Positions 57,131-64,000 of a stretch of 64,000 bases of DNA are shown piece by piece. The notes under the pieces are model-generated. The model searched no databases. It worked only from the letters and a program-made list of their open reading frames with translations, and was not told the origin of the DNA. A program made the position numbers and the translations under genes. Each line of letters opens with the position of its first letter. Positions within the stretch are counted from its first letter, which is position 1. Source of the DNA: Brachypterus glaber (lineage: Eukaryota > Arthropoda > Insecta > Coleoptera > Kateretidae). The DNA is taken from the NCBI GenBank assembly GCA_958510825.1, contig OY294047.1:41934006-41998005 (forward strand), given 5' to 3'.

Positions 57131-57177
57131 AGAGCATCACCAGAAAATACTAGCAAGATAAAATTACCTATTGTTAC

Positions 57178-57212
57178 CTAATTCTGTTCCCCCACTCCAA
57201 CTCTTTGGTCAT
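57178..57212 (-). CDS. Inferred first coding exon of an unrecognised gene
   Basis: On the minus strand an ATG (57210-57212) 16 bp after the GCGCGCC of a promoter-like block opens a frame MTKELEWGNRI and ends AG/GTAACA, a plausible donor, with two bases of the next codon. The next compatible acceptor with gene-like sequence is at 52602. Joined, the junction codon is AGC and the protein would run ...WGNRI-S-ITFLALQG.... The exon is too short to judge alone; support comes from the start, donor, phase match and the regulatory block in front of it. Other acceptors inside the intron (for example near 56991) give short frames and cannot be excluded. Confidence 0.35.
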
Positions 57213-57223
57213 TTTAGTTCAAA

Positions 57224-57375
57224 CCAATTCGCGCGCCATTAATTTACGTTGACTATTTCACAAACAATATATAGGCCAATCAAAACCTTGCAATTTTAGT
57301 TTCTTGACCAATCAGATCAAAATGAATCTGATAATATTTGCACATATGCAATTATCACTTGGTTACTATGGAAAC
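57224..57375 (-). promoter_or_regulatory. Promoter-like block: X-box, three CCAAT boxes, E2F-like site
   Basis: GTTACTATGGAAAC (57362-57375) satisfies the RFX X-box consensus RYYNYY-N2-RRNRAC at every position. CCAAT lies at 57308, 57276 and 57224, and TTCGCGCGCCA (57228-57238) resembles an E2F/DP site. Neighbouring RFX and NF-Y sites are typical of ciliary and some cell-cycle promoters. The block is 12-163 bp upstream of the minus-strand ATG at 57212. An orientation towards the right cannot be ruled out, but no exon is seen there. Confidence 0.45.
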
Positions 57376-57420
57376 AAGAAACTGACAGTTACTGACATCT
57401 TAATAAATGTTATATTTTTG

Positions 57421-58128
57421 CAAAATGTGTTTTTAATTTGTGAAGATTACCTTCAGTTGATTTATTTTTATTGATAAGCAATATAAATGCTTATTTTATT
57501 ACCAAAACATCCTAGGTATAAACCCTAATTAATTTCAGATAATATATTATATTTTATGCACTTTTCATCTTAAAAGCATTAAATCACTGATATTCATAAA
57601 TTTTAATTTATTTAATTGAATCTTGGTATTAAAAAAAGGTCACTAAAAACTAATTTAAATACTTATTTATTAAAAATATATTTGCAGTAAAGAATTACAG
57701 AAATCAATATATCAAATGAGTTGGTACCAGTACAGCGTTGCCAAAGTTTATTAGAAACTTGTTTTTTACGGGTGGAAACACCCGTTATTTTAAATGTTTT
57801 CAGTTGAAAACTAAACTTTTTAAACAAAAACAGCAATGACCTTTATTTAAATGCTAATATATGTGATTACAACTATTTTATTGGAATAATCTCAAGCATA
57901 AAATATCCCTCGAGCAAAGTTTAGACTTGGCAACATTACCGAACAAGTGGTATCGTGTATTTAAAAAGCACGGCAAATTTGAGATTTAAATTTTTAATTA
58001 TAGTTGTAAAGTAATATTGTTGTTTAGTTCTTAAATTTTTAATTTAAATATGAAACAACATAAAATATTGTAAAATTATATACTTTCTTATTTTGTTTGT
58101 GAAATAGTCTTTCAAAATACCATTCGTG
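57421..58128. other. No recognisable gene
   Basis: AT-rich spacer to the right of the promoter-like block; no supported frame. Confidence 0.35.
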
Positions 58129-58300
58129 CATGTTGAATTATACATAATTTTTTTACTGTATATAAAAAAATATTTTGCTTAGGGAATTTTTTTCGTGCAT
58201 TTTTCGTCAAAATTTTCTAACACGAAAAATGCACTCAAACAATTGCCAAGCAAAATTTTATTTAATACAGTAAAAAAATTATCGATAATTCAACATGCAC
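58129..58300. mobile_element. 172 bp inverted-repeat element
   Basis: TGCATGTTGAATTAT at the left faces ATAATTCAACATGCA at the right; TTTTTTTACTGTAT / ATACAGTAAAAAAA and GCATTTTTCGT / ACGAAAAATGC pair inside. Nearly the whole element folds. Confidence 0.75.
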
Positions 58301-59039
58301 TTATGATATTACTACTGAAAATAATTGTACATACATATCTCTGCAAGCTATTTCAAAACCACTACATGTAAAAAGAAATTACTAACTTTATTATAATACA
58401 ATTATATAAAATTATCATTCAGGTACACGCTCCATAATATCGTGAATAAAAACCTTAACAAGTTATTATTTATATCTTTTGATATAATAAATAATTTTAA
58501 TATAAATCCGCTTCAAATATTTCAGGGCATACTATGTTTTGAACTTTACACGATAAGTTGCATGTACAATATTATTCTACCTTTAACTAAAAATCAGATT
58601 CAAGTCAAAGTATATTTTCAATTTAACATTTTTCAGGTACTTGATATTTAGAACGGAAGTGATTAACACGAGTTATTTTTTTTTAGACAGTAAAACTTTT
58701 AGGAATGTAAATTAAATTTTAAACTAGCTGTTATCCCACAAAACATAGCGTAATATCGATTAAAATTACATTAATTAATATTCATCGATGTACACACTGA
58801 TAAAAATACAATATGATAAGTAATACGTAACTAAACTTTATTTGAAAAAGTAATTCCGAAAGGGCCATATGTTTAACTGGTAACGTAAACAAAATAGTTA
58901 TAACCATAATTATCTTATAACCCTTAAAACTTTTTTTAAATCAAATCTCTATGCATTTATATATTACTTACTCCAAGGAAAGTCTTACGTTATTAAAAAA
59001 AATTCGAAAAAATTTTATTCCTTTTTTTTACAAAAATAT
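58301..59039. other. No recognisable gene
   Basis: AT-rich spacer; no supported feature. Confidence 0.35.
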
Positions 59040-59345
59040 GATTTGAAAATATAAAAAAAAGTCTGTCGGTTGGTCTGTCGGTCTGTGTCCACGAAATTTG
59101 TGACCCCGATAACTCAAGAACGCTTGGGGCTAAAGACTTCAAATTTGGACCATAGGTTGATTATCTAAAGTTCTAGACTGGAATTGTTTTTGGTAAAAAT
59201 CGAATTGGAGTAAAATGGGGTAAAAACAATTTTTTCAAAAACATTTTTTTTTCAATTTCAAGGTAACGGTGTTCGAGGTAATTTTTTTCGATGTAAAAAT
59301 TTTTGAGGTAACGGTGTTTGAGGTAATATTTTTCGAGGTAAAGAC
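59040..59345 (+). repeat. 'GTCTGTC / AACTCAAGAACG' family, copy 5, plus GAGGTAA iterons
   Basis: GTCTGTCGGTTGGTCTGTCG, CACGAAATTTGTGACCCC, ATAACTCAAGAACGC, AAGACTTCAAATTTGG, TTGTTTTTGGTAAAAATCG. Then 59261-59345 has about five degenerate units around TTCGAGGTAA, some with ACGGTG. Confidence 0.6.
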
Positions 59346-59843
59346 CGCTATCCTAGAACGTCTATTACGTACCCAATAAAATAAAATTTAATTAGGCCCC
59401 TATCTCACCTTAATCTGTTTTAAAAGAAAACCTTTTTCTAGATCTCTGGCGTCTACTATAGGAACATTTTGAAATCCATATAGTGACTTATTCAATTTAA
59501 ATATGACTTTCGTACTTTTGTTAGAACTATTAGAGCATGCAAATTTACATCTTTTCGAACTGACGTCATTCCAAAATTATACCATCATTACTATGGTAAA
59601 ATTGGTGAATTACAAAATATGACGGTATTCTGGTACTATTTTTTGATGACGTCAGCCCGAATAGCTGTTACTTTGACTCTAGCAATACTAACAATAATTA
59701 TGAGCGCAATAGATTTTTAAACTTTAGCTTATTTTTCTATGCAAATATTCTAGTGCCCTTAGTGCAAGTTAATTAAGATATATTATTTTAATCTTCAAAT
59801 TGACAAGGTAAAAATTGTACTAGTGCAAATTACACAGGCGAAA
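59346..59843. other. No recognisable gene
   Basis: A weak inverted pair TGACGTCATTCCAAAAT / TTGATGACGTCAG spans about 59561-59650. No frame. Confidence 0.4.
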
Positions 59844-61019
59844 ATAGTTATTTATAATACAAGGGCGAAAAGTTAAATTTTTCGATTGAGTAGGTTTTTA
59901 GAAGCCGAGGGCCGTACGATAGGGCCGGCCCGAGGGTAATAAACCTACGAAATCGAAATTTAACTTTTTGCCCATGTATTATACAATATTTTTTATTCGA
60001 TTGTTACTAATTATAATAAATTATTAAAATATACTTAATTTTAAAGTGCAAAAAATATTTCTTTTTACTGTCTTATTACTTATATAGTTATCCATGACAA
60101 ATGGCGATTTCTCCCATTAGATTAGACAGGGACAAAAGTTCTACCCAAAAAGGATAGAAGACATACATACACTCCCACTTCCACCCAACCAAACAAATTC
60201 TGTATTTGTTCTTTGTTGAACAAATACAATATTTACTTGGCCGGGCGAAAAGTGTAACAATTTAATTTTTATTAAATAAATTACTGGCGCCATCTAAATT
60301 TTAGTAGAATTATCTTATTCTACAGATTCACATTAGCTATGTTCGTTCGTACCGCTCAATGCTACACTTTCCGGCCAACCAAATAAATACTGTATTTGTT
60401 GTATGAAAAACAAATACAGTATTTATTTGGTTGGCTGGAAAGTGTAGCACAAATGAGATAGAGATAGGGTAGACGTCTTTTGTTTCATAATTCTAGTTGT
60501 AGAGATCTCCATTGCTGTCCAATAAAATCGCTACAAAAACAATTGAATCGTTTCTTTTGCTTGCGATTTCATTTTCAAATTAGCTTGGTGTTTCGATCAA
60601 TTTCATTTAAAATGTGTCTGTTATGAAAATTTTAATACTTCTGAAACCTTTTTATAAATGTTATAAATACTGAAATTGATTTTACAATTGAAATTTGGTG
60701 TTTGTAATTTATTTTAATGGATGAATACAGATTAATCGGTTAACATATATTTTGAGGTTATGTTATAGAAGAAATTTTTATTTTGTATGAAATGATTATA
60801 ATAACTGTATCTGGCCAAAAAGAACAGTTAGTTCAAGACCAAAAGGTCATATTTCTTTATAAATATTACAGTAAAGGTAAAGTATCTTCTTTTAAAAAGC
60901 TTAAAAATAACAAGTTTTAGTTAGCGGGCGAAAAAAACATTTTGGCCCTAGGGCCACAACTTTTCGCCCATGAAACATGAACAAAAAGTGTCACTTTTAG
61001 AATCAATCGAATAAAAAGT
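59844..61019 (+). repeat. Palindromic repeat family P2, copy 2 (interrupted)
   Basis: Same family as 12878-13664, with the same first hairpin (GGGCGAAAAGTTAA, GGGCCGGCCCGAGGG) and final hairpin (AGCGGGCGAAAAAAAC, GGCCCTAGGGCC). It is split by a 408 bp element at 60103-60510. In both hairpins several substitutions keep the stem. Confidence 0.75.
60103..60510. mobile_element. 408 bp inverted-repeat element nested in P2
   Basis: Flanked by AT (60101-60102, 60511-60512); P2 copy 1 has a single AT there (CAAATTGCTG), giving an empty site. Ends GGCGATTTCTC and, on the complement, GGAGATCTC; similarity resumes at ACAAAAG..TCTACCC. Inside is a strong stem (60362-60448) with arms GCTACACTTTCCGGCCAACC, AATAAATACTGTATTTG and a short loop, and a related smaller one near 60205-60235. 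No coding frame. Confidence 0.75.
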
Positions 61020-61557
61020 ATTTTGTAATAGGAGGTTTTTTATTTTCTGGCTTAGTTAAGAACCACTAACTGCACTACCACCTACTTGTGAAATGAATCT
61101 CTAAATATTTTACGATTTGCAAATTTAGATTTCAATAAAATTTGTTCAAATATATTAATAAAAATTTATATAAATTTTCGTTTTTCAGCAGGGGGTAAGG
61201 TTCTAGAGAATTACCCAATAGTACGTTGGACAAATAGTCTGCTAAATGGCTTTACTTAGATCTTGACAACTATAGCAAGATATAAACGTATTTTCTTTGT
61301 GATAAAGTACTCAATCCACTTCTTTATTACGAGACGTCACACAGTTATTCTTTTAAATGTGAATAGAACCGTAGATAAAATATTACTATTTTATATAAAG
61401 AAAAATTAAACTTTTCAACGTAACAATATTTTAAAATATGGTTATTCTATCAAGAATTTGGTACTTTATTTTGATAAAAATAAATTTTAAATTACGTATA
61501 GGTATCTACGTTACTTTTAAATGAACAAACAAAAAATATTAGTCATATTTATGTAGT
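61020..61557. other. No recognisable gene
   Basis: AT-rich; no supported feature. Confidence 0.35.
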
Positions 61558-62945
61558 TTTTGTTTTTTTTGGAGAATAATACTTCAAATCGGACTAAAAT
61601 TGATTTTCTAATTACTGTTTTCAAACTTTTTTTGAAGATGAACAAACATAATATTACATAAGTATAAAAAATAAAAATTTAAAGTAAATTAAAAAAATTA
61701 ATAAACTAAATTAAATTGTTTGATATTTACAAATTTAAAAAATCTATATAAAACATTTTACTATTCCTCAAAACGACTTTTGTTTGATTAACGCAGTCGT
61801 CCCTCCGAAGTGACTGATCAATTTCGTGCTTTTTAGCACTCTTCAGAGCCACATATCGGTAGTAGGGACAACTACGAAAATCAAATCCTTTCCATATATC
61901 TCTATATAGAGTTTAAAAATCGTTGTAAGGAAAAGCAAAAACAGCTAGCGACATCTACTGCTAAAAGCAGAGACTGGATAAACCTATCGACAGTCCAAAA
62001 AAGGAAGCAGTTATTGGTTTCAAGAACCTATTGCACGCTGTCGATAGGGGGCAGATTAATCAATGCCACGGTGGACATTGCCGCCAATTGAATCCTAAAC
62101 GCTAAGAGGTCACCTTTTACAGTGGTATCTGAATTAATAAACTAAATTAAATTGTTTGATATTTACAAATTTAAAAAATCTATATAAAACATTTTACTAT
62201 TCCTCAAAACGACTTTTGTTTGATTAACGCAGTCGTCCCTCCGAAGTGACTGATCAATTTCGTGCTTTTTAGCACTCTTCAGAGCCACATATCGGTAGTA
62301 GGGACAACTACGAAAATCAAATCCTTTCCATATATCTCTATATAGAGTTTAAAAATCGTTGTAAGGAAAAGCAAAAACAGCTAGCGACATCTACTGCTAA
62401 AAGCAGAGACTGGATAAACCTATCGACAGTCCAAAAAAGGAAGCAGTTATTGGTTTCAAGAACCTATTGCACGCTGTCGATAGGGGGCAGATTAATCAAT
62501 GCCACGGTGGACATTGCCGCCAATTGAATCCTAAACGCTAAGAGGTCCCTACTACCGATATGTGGCTCTGAAGAGTGCTAAAAAGCAGGAAATTGATCAG
62601 TCACTTCGGAGGGACGACTGCGTTAATCAAACAAAAGTCGTTTTGAGGAATAGTAAAATGTTTTATAAAAAAATTAAATAAAAAATTAAATAAAAATAAA
62701 ATTTACAGAGAATTAAAGCCAAATATATCTATAAGTTTTATTTATAATTTTAATTTTAAGGTTAATTTACTTTCAATTTTTATTTATTTTTTATACTTAT
62801 ATAATATATTATTAATATTATGTTTGTTCATCTTTAAAAACAGTTTGAAAACACCGAAAATCGATCGTCGAAACGTTACAGTAAATTAGAAAATCAACTT
62901 TAATCAAATTTGAAGCCCTATTCCCCAAAAAACAAAAACTAAATA
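61558..62945. mobile_element. Large fold-back with an internal direct duplication
   Basis: Outer arms: TTTTGTTTTTTTTGGAGAAT, TTGATTTTCTAATTACTG, ACATAATATTACATAAGTAT on the left; matching complement on the right (AGTAAATTAGAAAATCAA, CCAAAAAACAAAAAC). Inside, 61696-62112 and 62132-62547 are a direct duplication, apparently identical over about 417 bp, separated by about 20 bp. 62548-62665 is an inverted copy of the beginning of the unit (CTACTACCGATATGTGGC, CACTTCGGAGGGACGACTG). Each unit also holds the stem CCTATCGACAG / CTGTCGATAGG. No transposase. Confidence 0.85.
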
Positions 62946-62994
62946 CTACAAAAAAAAAATAATATTAATAATTTATTGTGTTTAAATTTTTGGA

Positions 62995-63255
62995 CTTTTT
63001 TGGCAAGGCTTAAAAATTGTATCTAGCCAACATAAGTGTTTTAGATTGTTTTAGACTACAAGAAGGTTTAAATAAGTTCTATGAGTGGTGTGTACTTAAT
63101 GGTATGCATCTGAGTATTGAAAAATGTAAAACAATGCAATTTTCTAGGAGTCTTAATCCAATTTATTTTACCTATAATATTAATGGGATTAATCTTGAAA
63201 ATCAAAGATTTGGGAGTTATTTACGATAAAACGATGAATTTTAACAAATATGAGA
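62995..63255 (+). pseudogene. Non-LTR reverse transcriptase fragment, frameshifted
   Basis: The + strand reads KLYLANISVLDCFRLQEGL, NKFYEWCVLNGMHLSIEKCK, MQFSRSLNPIYF, then shifts frame and continues IKDLGVIYDKTMNFNKY. The order 'LQ..L..F..WC..N...L...KCK.M.FSR...IKDLGV..D' is typical of the segment just after the YADD motif in Jockey/CR1-type reverse transcriptases. The position of YADD reads GKA followed by a stop (about 63003-63014), so the catalytic aspartates are gone. Neither end of the parent element is recognisable. Confidence 0.8.
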
Positions 63256-63469
63256 GAGAGTGTACTCTGTATGATGATAAGAAAATAGAATATAAAAATT
63301 GATAAATTTTTATCAGCATCACTCCTTGTTACAAAGCCAGTGATCCAAACTGTGTGTGGATTAGTTGATGACAAAGTTACAATTTTTGTTCCAGTATAAC
63401 GACCCCTATATAGCTATGCTAACCGAATGACAGAATAGTCTCTTCATAAGATTTTAAAAGTTTTGTGAT

Positions 63470-63647
63470 CTATAAATATAGTCGACTCTTTCCAGGCTTA
63501 GGGTATCTTTCCAGATATTTCCAATACTGTTCCACCATCTGGTAATCTGACATATAAGAAGGATGAAAAGACACATTAATTCTATTTGTTTAAAGTTGCA
63601 GGGAGAATAATGCAGAACCGGATTTTGTCGTCGTTACTGGCATACCT
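63470..63647 (-). pseudogene. Interrupted coding-like segment, family unknown
   Basis: On the minus strand a strong acceptor (TATTTTTTTCTTTCAG) is followed by a frame PVTTTKSGSALFSLQL, a TAA, then in the same frame VSFHPSYMSDYQMV and YWKYLERYPKPGKSRLYL before TAG at 63470-63472. Another frame from the same acceptor gives YASNDDKIRFCIILPATLNK and a stop at once. Composition is gene-like, but the TAA breaks the longer reading. It may be a decayed exon or transposon fragment. Confidence 0.3.
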
Positions 63648-63799
63648 GAAAGAAAAAAATAGGAAATTAATTTAGTATAAATAATTTTAAATCAAAGGGG
63701 ACACGCTGTTTTGAATCTTCCCTTATTATACTCGTCAAAGCGTACTTGGGCTGGAACAGCGCTAGGTAAAAAAAATCTTTGATACAAAATTTAATGTGT

Positions 63800-63990
63800 T
63801 TTATGAAAAAAAAAGTATGTTTGAAAATATCCATCTGTCTATCCGTCTAGCCGTCACGATGATTTAACCCTTTAAGGCTCAACTATATTTTTTTTGAAAA
63901 CTGTGGTTTTTTTGTTACCTTTAGCTCAAAACCCATTAAACGAATGAATTTCGACACATTTCGATTAGAAAAATATTTATTTTTTTTTGT
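63800..63990 (+). repeat. 'GTCTGTC / AACTCAAGAACG' family, copy 6
   Basis: TTTTATGAAAAAAAAAGT, GAAAATATCCATCTGTCTAT, CCGTCTAGCCGTCACG, then a diverged body with CGAATGAATTTCGACAC. It runs off the window end region without a clear boundary. Confidence 0.5.
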
Positions 63991-64000
63991 AATGGGTGAT

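Overview
The window looks like an arthropod nuclear genome, most likely an insect. It is strongly AT-rich, has no operons or ribosome binding sites, carries one long axonemal coiled-coil gene, and is otherwise packed with terminal-inverted-repeat and fold-back DNA elements plus a few broken non-LTR fragments. A beetle would fit, but nothing in the sequence fixes the order.

The only complete gene is at 30495-33260 (+). It is an intronless 921-codon homologue of CCDC39, a structural protein of motile axonemes. Its 5' end has been tandemly duplicated: 30078-30372 is a decayed copy of the 5' untranslated region plus about the first 50 codons. A second gene is inferred on the minus strand from two separated pieces with matching splice phase: a 35-nt first coding exon (57178-57212) and a 184-nt exon (52419-52602). 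Upstream of it is a promoter-like block with a full RFX X-box match, three CCAAT boxes and an E2F-like GCGCGC site. The roughly 4.6 kb intron this implies holds a 342-346 bp tandem array and a three-layer nest of elements. I do not recognise the protein.

Layout. 1-9.5 kb: TA-flanked inverted-repeat elements (1045-1947, 2479-3565), palindromic repeat families and a nested short element (3972-4122). 9.5-25 kb: large fold-backs (9531-10275, 11570-12345, 14697-15654, 15710-16665, 21304-22153), a mariner-like relic with remains of a helix-turn-helix frame (17445-19359), a paralogous empty-site pair (20156-20905), and a three-unit tandem array of about 446 bp (23687-25033). 25-30 kb: mostly featureless. 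30-33.3 kb: CCDC39. 33.4-50.7 kb: more fold-backs, two very long near-perfect hairpins (39281-39565, 40491-40656), an element built from ACCGCGC iterons (45133-45917), a 428 bp CAGA microsatellite, and a relic of a Crypton-type tyrosine recombinase (49087-49299). 51.7-57.4 kb: the inferred second gene. 57.4-64 kb: palindrome families, a fold-back with a 417 bp internal direct duplication (61558-62945), a reverse-transcriptase relic (62995-63255) and an interrupted coding-like segment (63470-63647).

Themes. (1) Most recognisable repeats are fold-backs with long arms. (2) Several unrelated palindrome families share a GC-rich centre resembling GGCTTNCGCC, and one of them sits on the element with the Crypton relic. 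(3) Several insertions can be read against an uninterrupted sister copy in the same window, which reveals target duplications. (4) Both likely genes may be RFX/ciliary targets; this is inference from promoter motifs.
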